A stretch of 64,000 nucleotides of DNA, taken from Gaertneriomyces semiglobifer. Taxonomy: Eukaryota > Chytridiomycota > Chytridiomycetes > Spizellomycetales > Spizellomycetaceae. A program made the position numbers and the translations under genes. The stretch is taken from NCBI GenBank assembly GCA_025558075.1, contig JAHLKF010000010.1, positions 186,001 to 250,000 of the forward strand, given 5' to 3'. Positions 37,801 through 49,401 of the stretch are shown here, piece after piece. Every line of letters starts with the position of its first letter. Within the stretch, counting starts at the first letter, position 1. Under the pieces are notes generated by a model, which was not told the origin of the DNA, made no database searches, and worked only from the letters and a program-made list of their open reading frames with translations.

Positions 37801-38000
37801 GACTGACTGGCATCGTTTCTCGGAAAGTGAGCCGTCCGGCGACACCCATGGTGCATGCTAATGTCTTGCCGGACGCTGAAATCGCCAAACTTAATCAACT
37901 GGCAGTGGAAATGGATTTGACGAAGCCGTGGTCGGTTCAATTGAGACGGCCGTCTACCATGCCGGATCCTGAAATGCATGATAGACCATTTAGGGCGTAG
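31829..38000 (+). CDS. WD40-HEAT protein, WDR87/WDR97-like, probably ciliary
   Basis: ATG at 31829 (MLRSKRPTRASTAP). Around a dozen exons; clear junctions include 33252/33312, 33436/33495 and a 41-bp intron near 33674-33714. The N-terminal half is WD40: LLTSGG-type blades such as YLITGGKDGRIKVWNSQNY, VVISCSLDKSIRMWDFERG, NGDIAVFDTAGNPFKL, MFVKLWNILP and LSAHIDGLLKIWDSKSF, then NGRGDLLVGLSDQISLI and LPPHILIETL, a stretch typical of vertebrate WDR87/WDR97. The middle (35.3-36.7 kb) is a charged linker with RRRESLAAL, RKQSVFQRRGS and K/E repeats. The C-terminal part has HEAT-like helices: KVEASKALLFLYHTF, WQVRAQLCSNVAQYE, RQVAMEALSHLGV. Relatives are axonemal in animals. The tail is disordered. 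Confidence 0.75.
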
Positions 38001-39254
38001 AGATGACACGTATGTAAATATCCAGCATATTCCATTCCATAGCCATGCATGAATCTGGATGGGCGACCCACAGCACAGGCATATTACATATTACATTCCG
38101 TACTTCGCGGTTGCTCGCTAATATACTACACAATGTGACTTGCGCAACATCATGCTGCACTGGCGCGCAATAGCATCAGTACGAGCGAACTCTTAAAGCA
38201 TTTTCCCACGCGCTCCATTCCAGTACGAATGGGGAAGCGATGACTATGGCGCCCTTTCCCATCAAGTGCGCATTCCACTCTGGAAACGAGCAGCAACTTC
38301 GCACTGCCCGCGCCCATAAATAATTATACACTGCAAATTCATGACAAACCCGCTAACACTGTGAAATGAAGCTGTTGAAAAGCGCGGCTCGCTCAACTCA
38401 ATTCAAACCCCCACACACTTTCCCACCCGGTTTGCCACATTGACCTTGGATACAACTTGCGTGGATGATGGTGCGTCTCATCATTAATAATACAAGCGGG
38501 ACATTTTGATTGGACCGTACAACACATGGCCAATTGGCAGGGAAACACCGGGTCGCGAGACACATACCAGCGCCACATCCCGACTCTTAAATGTAGCGCG
38601 GCGAGGCGGCGCACCATGAGTAATAACAAATTGGGATCCGCTCGCCCCACCGCCTCGAGCCAAATGTGCGGGCCCTGTTCTTTTATGGCCCACTACTGGA
38701 TCCAACCAAAGATGGGCTCACGTGACGGGAGCAAACGAGGAGAGAGTATTGGGAAAACAGGAAAGGAAAAGCAAAACAGTGCCACTGTCGCCGTGGTTGC
38801 CATGAACAGAGTGTTACTCAAAAGCAAGGTGGCAAAAAGGGGGGCAAGAGCAATGCCACTGCCGTCGGCAAGGGGCATATGAGTAGTAGATAACGAAGGT
38901 TGCCAGTGAGAAAACGAAGGTTGCGTCGAGTTGTTGGAAGACAACGAAGGGGGCATTTGCTGATTGTCAACCGCCGCCCGCCTGATTCGGATGTGCGTAT
39001 CCTCGCCTCCGAATCCTCTTGAACTCTTGTTCTCACCAGCATCATTCCACACCTTCGCCGCCTGCGACAACAGAGGCCGTTATTCGACTTGGACGTTAGA
39101 CCTCTCATAGTGATAGATAGACATAAGAGACATTTGCCACACGGTGCGACTTTCAACTGTTAGGATATTACTAGGACCATCATCAGCGTAGATAGGTAGA
39201 GCACTGAATTAAGCTAGAGAGAACGTGCGAAGCAACGAGTGAAGGTCGTAGAAG
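38001..39254. other. long intergenic region
   Basis: About 1.25 kb upstream of the zinc-finger gene at 39255. A minus-strand frame at 39070-38693 lacks an ATG at its start and looks random. Nothing else is supported; it probably holds a large promoter for the transcription-factor gene. Confidence 0.45.
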
Positions 39255-40665
39255 ATGCCAAACACCGATCCGGATTCGCCGCGTTCACCAAGGGCCGACC
39301 CACCCTCAGACGTGGCCTCTGCCACCGATGCATCGTCCAGTGAACCTCGAGATGACAGCTCACAGATGTACCTTGACTCCATATTTCCCCCGCTGCCGCC
39401 ACTGAGAAAGTCGCCGCCTCGTAGACGCCTAGGACATGACAGGATCACCGACCACGAGCTGGAAGACCGATTCCCACCTTTGGCGCACACTGATAACCGG
39501 AGGGAGGTCACGTTCGAGCTGTACCGGCTGCTCCAGCAAGACTCGCCGGGCGCATTGGACGCCGACGCCTCGTCATCCCCATCGGACCACGTTAGTTCTA
39601 TAACCTCCTCTCAAGATCAGGAAGCAGAACTTCACAAAAACTGGCTTCCTGCATTCGGACCGGACTTGGAACGTCGGCGTCCGGCGCACAGCCAGTGCCA
39701 ACATCATCCCTCCAGCTCAACGGATGCTATGTGGGTGCACTATGAGAATTCTGAGCATCAAGTAATCTCGTTCTACAACATCGTCAGTTTGGATGCAAGT
39801 GCCAGCTTGATTGAGGCGGGGCCCATTGAAGACAGCGACGCTGCTGAGGCGGAGCACGCGTCACACGCTGTCGGTGTGCCCCAAAACCATTCCAGTGCAG
39901 AGGAGTATTTATCGCCGACAACTTCAGAATACTTGGTTCCGCTGGCGACACCCAATGCACTTGCGAATATTTTCATTCGGAGACAGCACAATGAAGGTTA
40001 CCATTATCTTCCACTATCATCAATATCGCCAGATCTTTCTCGTCCATCGCCTGAGCCGTATGACGAGTATGACGGGGGAGATTCGGAACCGAGCCAAGAT
40101 ACGGAGAACACTGTGCGCGAGCCCCAGTCGCCTGGTGCCAACTCGGAGTGTACCGAAGACGAAGTCTCGCACACGCCTCTCGCGCCTCGCCGGGAAAAGC
40201 CCAAACGGGGCCGTCCACTGTCCCCAACTGTGGCAGCAGCACCACAAAGGCTTGATTATACCGGACCCTTTAACTGCCCACACTGCAGCGCGATCTTCAT
40301 GCGAATGAAGCCGTTCGAGGATCATATTATGTCAATGCATGGACACTTGTCCAAGCCGTGGAAATGTACCTTTTGTCCTACACGATTTGGTAGAAAGTAA
40401 GTACGTGAAGCCTGACACAAGAGTGACGTGCTCAGGCTGATGGGCCGATACAGGTACGAACGAATCCGTCATGAACGCTGCATTCATATGAATCTGAAGC
40501 CATACAAGTGCGAACAATGTGGCAAGAGGTTCGGTCGCACGGATGCACTCGCGAGGTAGGTCGAGCTTGAAGGAACGCTCTTTTAGAATCGTCTGGTTTA
40601 GTAACATCGGGCGTACTAGGCATATGCTGGTTGAGAAAAAGATGCGGGAGGATCCAGCGCTCTGA
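39255..40665 (+). CDS. C2H2 zinc-finger transcription factor
   Basis: Exons 39255-40396, 40454-40555 and 40620-40665. The ~335-residue N-terminal part is Pro/Ser/Asp-rich with an SPSPEPYDEYDGGD-type acidic region, as in activation domains, followed by a basic REKPKRGRP patch. Three fingers at the C-terminus: CPHCSAIFMRMKPFEDHIMSMH, CTFCPTRFGRKYERIRHERCIH (split by intron 1) and CEQCGKRFGRTDALARH, which is split by intron 2. Finger 3 has its first His but the following MLVEKKMREDPAL provides no second His, so it is incomplete as read. Typical linker LKPYKC between fingers 2 and 3. Target genes unknown. Confidence 0.85.
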
Positions 40666-41029
40666 AGGCAGTTCAATAGTTACTTGTTGAGTGTAGAGTG
40701 CACTCTTGTTGTGGGTTTAGGGGTTTAGTTTTGTTCAAGTAGTTCTACGCTCATGCAGCCACTTAGAGGGTGGCGCCCGGGGTAATAGGCTTTTGGGGTT
40801 TTGGGCTACCCACTCTTTCCATAGATAGGCATTCCAGTATCATTGATGAGCTTCATCGGATAATGCAGTTAAATACATGTCACACGGGGCTTTGGTCCTG
40901 CAGCCGCGTTCCCAGAAGCTGCGAAAAGAGGCCTTTGAAGTCTCGGCAAACCGCATATAAAAGGCCCACATGGTTCATCAGGAGCCTGGGTACTTTATCC
41001 CGTCGTTACCAGGCAATTGGGCAGCAACA
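40666..41029. other. intergenic, promoter of Myb-like gene
   Basis: Contains the TATA element at 40954 and otherwise no supported feature. Confidence 0.45.
40954..40962 (+). promoter_or_regulatory. TATA box that favours the downstream start
   Basis: CATATAAAAGG context. Transcription from it would begin near 40985, after an in-frame ATG at 40970 but before the ATG at 41030; the latter is therefore the better start for the next gene. Confidence 0.5.
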
Positions 41030-41508
41030 ATGCCGATCATGAAGCGCGAACTTTCAATTTCGAGCGACGATGAGGATTTCTCTCCCAAACCAGAGCCACA
41101 AGATGACGATTTTGTCGACGAAGGTTCTGCAGATGATGCGGACAAGAAGTCTGCGAAACGAAAGAACGGCCGCACGAAGAAAGCAGGCACAGGGTCTAAG
41201 AAAGTTTGTATTGGCTGCAGTCTCCACAGGTCTTGATGGAATTTCACGCAAATTGCCATCTACAGGCGAAAGTTGAGCAACAACCGTTTGATCCGGCGGA
41301 GGACCCGGCGATCATTGCCGAAGCCGAACAAAAGAGGGGCACCAGAACCGCATGGTCTGCCCCACAAACTCGATTGGCACTGGCATTTTATCGCGTTCAT
41401 GGACGGAATGTCAAGGCTGCATGGGCAGCATTCAACGAAGTGACCGGCGTGACGCAGGCCCAATTCGAAACCAAGATTCGGAAGAGTAAAGCAAAAGGCT
41501 TAATTTGA
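41030..41508 (+). CDS. small acidic/basic protein with Myb-like helix region
   Basis: Start chosen at ATG 41030 (MPIMKRELSISSDDEDF) because a TATA box lies just before the earlier in-frame ATG at 40970. One 62-bp intron, 41204-41265. The ~138-residue product has an acidic head, a lysine-rich KKSAKRKNGRTKKAG nuclear-type signal, and a C-terminal RTAWSAPQTRLALAFYRVHGRNVKAAWAAFNEVTG segment resembling a Myb/SANT helix bundle with spaced tryptophans. Probably nuclear and DNA- or chromatin-associated; no orthologue recognised. Confidence 0.7.
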
Positions 41509-41976
41509 TTTATTCGGCAGTGGGTACCATTGTAACATGTGCTCTATTTGTATATACCTGGCATTGTTCAATCATCCTTTGCATCTCTTCGTTGGCGTTG
41601 CGGGGTCTCCATAAGCCAGCGCCAGTGAGAAAATGTTCCATCTAGTGAATTAGGACGCCCCCGCGTTGGGGTTAGGGTTGCGTTGGACGCGACTTGACAG
41701 CATTGTCGTAACAGGATTTCCTGGTCGTTCGAATTGGAAACATCAGCAGAAATTGTCACGTAGCCGACAACAGAACAGCAGCTGGAAAAGCATGTTGCTT
41801 AGCGGCATGGCCTGATTTGATATTTGGTATCTCAGTCTGCGCGTCGGACATATTTGGTGCAAGTCTTGCTTTTCGCCTTACCTCTTTTCTCGCGAGAAGA
41901 GTTGTGAAGACCGCATCAAAGAGTAGATCCGCTCGTACAAATCGTATATAATTCCGCTGCGTCTCCGACCTTTCAC
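41509..41976. other. intergenic, promoter of PI4-kinase gene
   Basis: A minus-strand frame at 42004-41756 overlaps the kinase start and is probably a shadow. TATATAAT at 41945-41952 is only 25 bp from the ATG at 41977, which would leave almost no leader. A short GGGGTTAGGGTT run at about 41668 is telomere-like but isolated. Confidence 0.4.
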
Positions 41977-44243
41977 ATGCCATCGCCGCCTCACACTCCA
42001 TCACGGAGCCCAGCGGCTATCCCGCGCTCGCAGTCGGATAACATTATTAGCAGATCCAGCGGCTCAGCAAGTTCAAGTCCGAGAAGAGGCGGAGTAAAGG
42101 TTACCAAGAAACCAAAGAATCGACCTACCTACACCGCTTTACAAGGTGAAGAACACTGGGCAATGGGCGACGTTAGTCCGGTAAGTTGGCGCTTGACCTT
42201 CTCAGCACCGCATGGCGCCATGGGCCAACAGTTGGTCGAGTGTACATACAGCTGACAGCTTCGCTCCAATTGCATAATTACATACAGAGAGGGTCCCGTT
42301 CAAATGGCAAAGATTATTTCGCACTCTCTGACTCCTCGTCAGAAGAAGGGTTAAGTCCGTCACCTACGGCATCGCCTTCTGAACCACAGCAACAGCCACC
42401 GCAACGACAACGCCCGCTTCCCAGTCGTACTAGAACGCGATCTCGGCATCGGGCGCCACCAACGACCGGCATGGTCTCATACGCTCCAAGTTTGCTCTCG
42501 GACCTGCATGATAACCTGGACCTCAACGAGCACTACACCGATTCACTGGTTCATCCGCCTGTTAATATTTCCCAAAACCTTGTTGCGCCCGTCACCCCAC
42601 TTTCAGCAAATGAGTATTTAGCTTTGGTTGATGAAGTCCGGGCAGCCATTGCTGATGGAATATATCCTACGCTCATCTCTCAAGGCTCATCAGGTTCCTA
42701 TTTCTGTCGGAATAGAAAAAACGAGATTGTCGGCGTTTTCAAACCTAAGAACGAGGAACCTTACGGCCATCTCAATCCCAAATGGACAAAGTGGATTCAC
42801 AAAAACATGTTTCCTTGCTGTTTCGGGCGAAGTTGTATTATTCCGAATTTAGGTTATGTATCTGAGGCCGCCGCAAGTTACATGGACAGACGATTAGGCC
42901 TGAACATTGTTCCGCGAACAGAGGTGATTTACCTCGCAAGCCCAACATTCTACTACTCGCGTAAGGACTGGAAAGCATATAGAAGTGGTAAACCATTGCC
43001 TGAGAAGATTGGGAGCTTTCAAATTTTCCTTAAAGGCTTTAAAGACGCTACCACTTTTTTCCGACAAGGGTACGAGCGTGCACGTCGGTCTAACAGCATG
43101 AGCAGCCTAAGGGCCTCGAGCGTGGAGAGTGGTTCCGCGGTAGGAGGCGGTGATCATATGTATGAGTGGAGTGAACGCAGTCAAAAGGAATTCCGATGGG
43201 GATTTGAGAGACTGGTCGTTTTGGACTACTTGATTAGAAATACCGATCGTGGTCTGGACAACTGGATGGTGATGTTTGATGAGGAAGGGGATGAGCATGA
43301 GAAGGCGCTACTCCATAATGGCGGGTCTTCTCCACGTTCCAATGGTACGCGGGGAGCTCCGCTGCAACCGTTGGTCGAGACTGATGAGGATAACAATACT
43401 GGAACCGGTGGCGATAAACATGGCGAGTCAGCAGATCCCGGATCGTCACCCACGAGAGAGCCAAGTGAGCAGGACTCTGAAGCTGAGAAGGAAGGAACGA
43501 CGGATTCGGATAAGCTGGTTGATAAGTCTATGGACGGTCCAGATCCTACAGAAGAAGACCCGTTCGCGGACTACAATTCCACTAAGCCAGCAGGTGTGGT
43601 GGATCTCAACAATGCCGCCTCCCCGGACTCAACGCCGGCTAAACCAGCAGCGCCTTCTCCACTCGTCCAAATCGCCGCTATTGATAATGGTCTAGCGTTC
43701 CCGTGGAAGCATCCGGACCGTTGGAGATCATATCCTTTTGGCTGGGCATATCTCCCTGCATCCCGCTTTCCATTTTCAACAGAAAGCCGACAATGGGTTC
43801 TCCATCTTCTAACGAGTCCGAGCTGGTGGCAAGACACTATGGACGGTCTCGAGCGGATATTCCGTATCGATTGTGACTTCTCGGAGAAGATGTGGCGAAG
43901 GCAGCGGGCGGTTGTGCGTGGCCAGGGATACAATCTCGTTGAGACGCTGCGACGGGCAGAAGTTGCGATCAGCAGTGTTGGTGTAATTGGGTCGCCTTGG
44001 GAACTGGTCCGGCGGCCAGTAGTTGCGGTTTATGAGGAGGTCGTGGATGACGATGACGCGTATGGAAGCGATTCGGATGCAGAAGACGAATGGATGGAAC
44101 GCGGCATGGTTGGGGCAGGGGCCAGACCTCCAATTGGCGAATCGCGCAAAAGCTTTTTGAAAAGGGTGGGGCGGGGTGCCAGGAAAGTCAGGCAACGATT
44201 TGAGACGTTTGCCAGAAGGCGGCCCTGTTTCGAAAATTGGTAG
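41977..44243 (+). CDS. LSB6: phosphatidylinositol 4-kinase type II
   Basis: Makes PI4P on Golgi, endosomal and vacuolar membranes. Exon 1 41977-42180, intron 42181-42287 (107 bp), exon 2 42288-44243; ~718 residues. The PI3/4-kinase-like core starts with ISQGSSGSYFCRNRKNEIVGVFKPKNEEPYG (P-loop-like Gly/Ser loop and catalytic Lys in VFKPK), the cysteine motif FPCCFGRSCI, which stands where type II kinases carry a palmitoylated CCPCC, LDYLIRNTDRGLDNWMV (catalytic loop Asp) and IAAIDNGLAFPWKHPD (DNG metal-binding motif). An acidic insert of ~110 residues (43.3-43.6 kb) sits between the catalytic and DNG motifs and is longer than usual. The N-terminus is Ser/Pro-rich. Confidence 0.92.
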
Positions 44244-44881
44244 TTCCAGTCTAGCCATGGCCTATATCGTACATTCTCTCACATATACCATTGGCATGGC
44301 AATTTTGATGACCGATTATCCGACACAACTCACAAGGTCAACCTTGTCGATTGGGCACCGTCACAATGCCTGACCGTGCGTCCACATACGTCAAACACCC
44401 ATGCACTTTATTTCGTAGAAAGACCCACGGAGGTGTCCGAATAAATTACTATACTAGACAGATAATATGTTGTAACCCATCTGACCCAACACCAGGGGCC
44501 CTGTACCTTACATATTGAAAGTCTGCCCTTCAATAAGTGAGAATTGACATTGATGACTGTTTGACCTATCCCGATTCATAAGGATGTTGGAACGCAGTGG
44601 GACTTACGTGCGGCACAAACCATGCGGCATGCGCCCATCGTTGGGCAGCTGATATCTGGGGTCTGCAGCGGCACTCCATGCATCTCATGATTTTTCTCGT
44701 ACGATCACTCATTGGATACAACGGCAAAGTGGGGTGTAGAATTCTCCGTTCAGCCGTTCAGCTTCGTTTGATAATGAATAGATAAATACTATAGAAGAAA
44801 AAATATACAGGTTCCAATCTCCAAAATAAGCCCTGCTGGTGGCCGCATCCATCAGCAACGGCACCCACAAGTCCTCTCCAA
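44244..44881. other. convergent intergenic region
   Basis: 3' regions of the PI4-kinase (+) and RLP24 (-). Nothing supported. Confidence 0.5.
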
Positions 44882-45579
44882 TTAAGCGACTTCCATATCC
44901 ACTGCTTGTTGTGTAACTTCCATTTTCTTTTCCATAACCCGCTCCCGCATCTCTCTGGATCCGACCAATTGGATGTTCTGCTGAATGTGCTTGATATTTT
45001 GCTGCTTTTCCAAATCCTTTTTGTGGTGCGTTCTTTGCTTGTAGAAGACTCTTTCTCTCCTGGCTTTGATTTCCGCAACTCGCTTCATGGCCTTAAGAGT
45101 GGTCGACATCAAGTCACGGTCGTATCGGATCGGAATATTACGACGCTTCTCGAATTCCAGAGTGGCATCGATGGCCATTTCTTTGCCTGCTGCTCTCCGG
45201 AACGCCTTTGTCCATCGCACCTTTCTGGGGTTACGCTTCATTTTGAAGTTTTTGTGGCATTTCGACCTGCACTAAAGATGACGAAAAAAAATCAGCCATT
45301 GTTGCCAGTACAAATGCTCTCAAACCAATGAGAACTGAATTGCTTTCACTTTCAACGACTCGCGTTCATCAGTGTTACTGGAGCCCCTCCATAGACCGCT
45401 GCAGCGCGTAGCATCCAGAACGGGCACGAAATTCTCTCCTCCACAAAATTGCATCCGAAGCACCTCTACCAGAAGCTGACACTTACAAATCTGAAGACTT
45501 TACTGTCGTTTCTTACGAACATGGTTCCATGACCGGGGTAGCATGTGCTAGAGCAGAAATAACACTTCTCCAAACGCAT
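44882..45579 (-). CDS. RLP24: ribosome biogenesis protein Rlp24 (L24e family)
   Basis: Rlp24 holds the place of ribosomal protein L24 on pre-60S particles and recruits the AAA-ATPase Drg1 for cytoplasmic maturation. Exon 1 45579-45487 encodes [19 protein letters not shown], the start of the zinc ribbon; exon 2 45271-44882 continues [32 protein letters not shown], with the second Cys pair, then the helical tail [36 protein letters not shown]. All four zinc cysteines are present, two per exon. Length (~160 residues) is slightly below yeast Rlp24. The 215-bp intron is three to four times longer than most introns in this window. Confidence 0.93.
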
Positions 45580-46953
45580 TGCGATGAAAGTTGTAGGCTA
45601 GCACGTAGGCGCGGTGGGAAAAGGGTGGGGTATCAGCTGCGTTGCTTGATGAGAGCTACTTCAAGCGCCAACAAGTACTGTCGACAGCGGAGAAGGCGAG
45701 AGGACGAACAAAGAGGGTGGTGGGCGTCTGATAAACGTGGTGGTGCGTTGCTGGTTACTTTGAGGAATGTCACTGGAAGGCCAGTGTGGAAGAATTATGG
45801 AAACACGATGAGTGAAAAATAAAAACAAAGTAGTTGAGTTACGTAATCTGTCTTGAAGCGCAACACACGTGACTGACTGACTTTCAAGTGGAATTTTCCT
45901 GGCATTCTAGACTCCAGTCAATCCTTCAGCACCAACGTCGTAAACCTTAGGCATTCATCGGAGACCTTCTTCAAAATTCAGGTGCCGAGGGGTCAAATCA
46001 TGGAACTGGGGCCCGTTTAGGGCAACTCCATCGCCATAATATTTGATATCTTTAGCCCCTTGTGTTAATTGTTGTCCACGTTGAAAAAGATCATATGCCA
46101 ACGTATAAAGGCCAGTGGTGGAAAGAACCCCGGGTCAGCTTTTTCCTTATTCCCATTACTCACTCGTATCTATTCCCCATCCATCACTTGGCAAACGCTG
46201 AAGGGTTGTTGTGTTGAAGGATCCCCAAAGATGCAAATGCTCACACAACATGAGGCAGTGACCAAGCATTCCATGAATCATGTCAATCACTTGGGTCCTG
46301 CAAGTACCGCCGGTATTCAACCGATAAGTGTGATATGGACCGGGCACACGGCTCTGGATGGGATGACAGGCATTCAGGAAGTGTTCAAAGCCCGCATTGT
46401 CCCCAAGCTCCGTCCGTTCCGAAGGTCAATGCTACCAATAAAAACCAGGGGCATAGTCAATGGGTGCGAGATCAGCCGTTGGATCCCACAATTGCTGTCC
46501 GCCACTGGCTCTTACTGGCTCTTCATCGCCTTGCCTGTGGGCCTTTTGTTTGGTTATTTGTGTATTGATTCTCGAGTCATTGTCTTCTAAACTGTCCTAT
46601 TGAATGGGAGGGTCATGATACATTGGTCTCCGGGTATGTGCCAGAACGAATGCCTGCATAAAAGGAGTAACTTGGGTCGCTGGGTCGTCCAGCAGGCAAG
46701 TGTCATCTCCCTTAAGGGCTACAACTCTGTGCAAACCTTAAATTCTCTGCTTTACTGAGCCGCATCCCTGAACTGTTCGTTGCACTTATCTATATATCGA
46801 TTCTCATCGCTAGTCATCAGTTTACCCGGCTGTGAAAAACACACCCTGTCGCCGTGAACTAAGACCCGCTTCGCGTGGCGCACACAGTACCTTTGGTTGT
46901 AAAAGGCTCAACGATCGCATTCATCAATTCTCAGATCTCGGTCGAGTTCAGAA
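45580..46953. other. long intergenic region before zinc-finger gene
   Basis: About 1.4 kb between the divergent RLP24 and C2H2 starts. A plus-strand frame at 46069-46590 starts at TTG and has no ATG until ~46231; its end is hydrophobic (LFIALPVGLLFGYLCI) but nothing else supports a gene. Likely promoter and long 5' leader of the regulator gene. Confidence 0.4.
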
Positions 46954-48032
46954 ATGACCGCGGCAGGTCCATCACCGATATCGCTTCCAGATGAGACTAC
47001 ATACTTTGATTGGGACGGCTCCTCACATCTTGGATTTTCACATCGGAAGGGGCCAACTTTCCAGGACGGTTCGCCATACAGCCGACAAGCACTTCCCACT
47101 TCCGTGTCTTCCGAAACCATGACCACGATACCCGCACTATTGGCTTCAGCACATCACGCGCAGGGCTGGGCCACCGCCTTAGCATCCCGCGGTCAGATCA
47201 CTCCCCTGTCGCCGTCAATGTCCTACTCAGTCTCGTCTGCAGGATTCCGGGATGCCCATGAGAATTCCGCGTACATGCACGCGCCGGATGTGATGCCCAA
47301 CTTGTCCAATCCATCATCATCTCTGCCCGACTTCTCCGACATGTTCCCAGAACTCATCTCAACCTCGCATTCTCATCCTCAACCAGTACCTTATGCACGT
47401 ATGGGGTCCATTCCATCTTATCACCCTTACCCGCCATCACATCGACAGTCCCCTGTACATACTTATCGCCAACGAGAAGCTTATATGCAACACATGCCCC
47501 AGCTGCCGCACCAACCATCTCACATGCAACGGGCAAATGCGCCTGCCCAGCTTCGTATTCCAAGCCCATTGTTCTCTAAACCGCCGTATCCAAGTCCTGG
47601 ACAACTTTCTGCGCCACCGATGATGGCACAAGAGGCGAAGCATGAGAGATCTGGCCCTGCATCAGCTAGTGCAACCAAGACATTCCCATGCAGTATCTGC
47701 GGCAAAACGTTCAACAGAAGCTACAATCAACAACAGCATATGCTCATTGTTCACGCACCGGTGCGCGAGAAGAAGCACACGTGCGATCACCCTGGATGTA
47801 GCAAAGCTTGTAAGTACACTTTTGTGAACTTTTGCAAATGTCCGAATAGTTGTTGACTGACCGCGTCAATGCAGACTATCGCGCAGCCGACCTTCAACGC
47901 CACAAGCGCTCCCATCCACCATTGACTGTAGAGACACCTGCACCTTCGCAAATTCACTGCTCGACGTGCAACCGGGCATTTGCAGACAGTAAACTCTACT
48001 ATGGTCACCCATGTGCCAAGTATCGCCGCTGA
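46954..48032 (+). CDS. C2H2 zinc-finger regulator
   Basis: Exons 46954-47809 and 47875-48032 (65-bp intron). ~337 residues. The N-terminal ~235 residues are Ser/Pro/His/Tyr/Gln-rich and lack a domain, like many fungal activators. Three fingers follow: CSICGKTFNRSYNQQQHMLIVH; CDHPGCSKAYYRAADLQRHKRSH (C-x4-C type, split by the intron); and CSTCNRAFADSKLYYGHPC, in which the last ligand is Cys (C2HC). Finger 2 follows an EKKHTC linker. The combination of one C-x2-C and one C-x4-C finger recalls fungal stress and development regulators, but the target is unknown. Confidence 0.85.
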
Positions 48033-48403
48033 AGCTGTTCGCGCCTGCGCAGTATATCAATGAAGTTAGCTCGGCCTTCTTCTTTTGACAAACAGTCCTC
48101 CGCTTTTTCAACCTTATGTTACCCTCATTGTTGAGCAACATCTAAGGCTGCACCTCGTTTCACTAGCTATCTAGTCCCATACCATTTGCACTCTGGAGGT
48201 TATATGTAGATATTTAATTTACTTTTGGGACGTTTTCAATATCACTATCATGCAGTGCAGAGCACATTGATACGCTACCGAAAGTGACCCATGAAGAGTT
48301 TTCTCAATGACGTATATACTGGCCCTATTTTAGAAACCTGACATAGCCGTGGGAGCAGTTCTCCCCAAAGAACGCGCTCACCTTAAACAATTTAATGTGT
48401 GAT
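48033..48403. other. convergent intergenic region
   Basis: Between the C2H2 gene (+) and the coiled-coil gene (-). No feature seen. Confidence 0.5.
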
Positions 48404-49401
48404 TCATATCGCGCACTGAGCAATAGGTTTACAAAGTTGATCTAGACATCTACTAATGGTTTCTTCAGGTATCCCCGCTTCACGCAGGTTCGCGCGAATT
48501 CCCTCCACTTGTTCACGGAGTTCGTCCACGTCTCGTTGAAACGTGTCAGCCTTCTCTGCAAGCTGCGTGTCGCCGAACCGATTCTAGCGACGGCACGAAC
48601 TTGATTTAGTGCGACAGAATTCAAAGCCCGGCCTACTTAATCGATTATACCTTGACACTTTTGGCGTAATCAGACCAGTCTCGTAACTTTTCAGGTACAT
48701 CTCTTCTGATATGCGCCGTACCGCCGGTTTTGCGAGACTAGACCATGTCAAACGAGGCACATGTCAGCATTGTCCACCGGTACCTCGGCAAACAAACCCA
48801 CTTACGCGTAGGGAGTGTTTTGAAACGCGACTAAGTGGAGAAGACGACCTCAGGGTCTTCTTTGGCTGTTTCAAGGCTCTCCTACGCTTTGCTACCGGCA
48901 CTTCTAACGCTTTACCAACCTTAGTGTCATGACTCCTGCGTTTGCGCTTGCGGGGCATCAAGGTTGGTGTACCCGCCCTTGTCGATGCCGCTGTGGAAGC
49001 ATCCGAGGAACAACCAGACGATGCTACAGATGATACTTCTGATGACAATGCAGATGATACTGCTGAGGACACCGACGACTGTGAGCGGGTGGAAGGGTAT
49101 GAAGACACTAGTCCCTACAAAGCAACAGCGACATTAGACCCGCGCGAAGAATGGAGAATATTACGGGCACTTTGTTTACCAGTGTATCTCCCGAGTCTTC
49201 ACCCGTGTCATCGTTCGTGACGATGATTGTCGGCAAAGCATGAACGGGTGATATTGGTGTGATGGGCTCACAGTCATAACCTGTGATACGTTTGCGCTCA
49301 TCTACGGATGACGCATCTGGTGACTTCAGCCGTTGGGAACTGGGAGGTCCGATTTTGAGTCGTAACCGACGGGGTCCACTGGTTTCTCGTGAGTTATCCA
49401 T
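48404..49401 (-). CDS. unknown Ser-rich/coiled-coil protein
   Basis: Start ATG 49401 (MDNSRETSGPRRLRLKIG). Four exons are inferred by splice sites and frame: GEDSGDTL joins a Ser-rich stretch (STRSQSSVSSAVSSALSS); PRKRKRRSH gives a nuclear signal, with a second basic patch VAKRRRALKQPKK; then SRKTGGTAHIRRDVPEKLRDW and finally a coiled coil FQRDVDELREQVEGIRANLREAGIP ending in CKPIAQCAI. About 240 residues. The size, Ser/basic head and C-terminal coiled coil suggest a chromatin or kinetochore component, but no family is recognised. The last intron choice is the least certain. Confidence 0.55.

Noticed and set aside
38693..39070. Minus-strand frame with a hydrophobic stretch
   Set aside because: Starts at TTG; the first ATG leaves ~87 residues of low-complexity sequence and there is no supporting context.
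46069..46590. 173-codon plus-strand frame with a C-terminal hydrophobic segment
   Set aside because: Starts at TTG, has no domain and no splice partners; more likely promoter or leader of the downstream zinc-finger gene.
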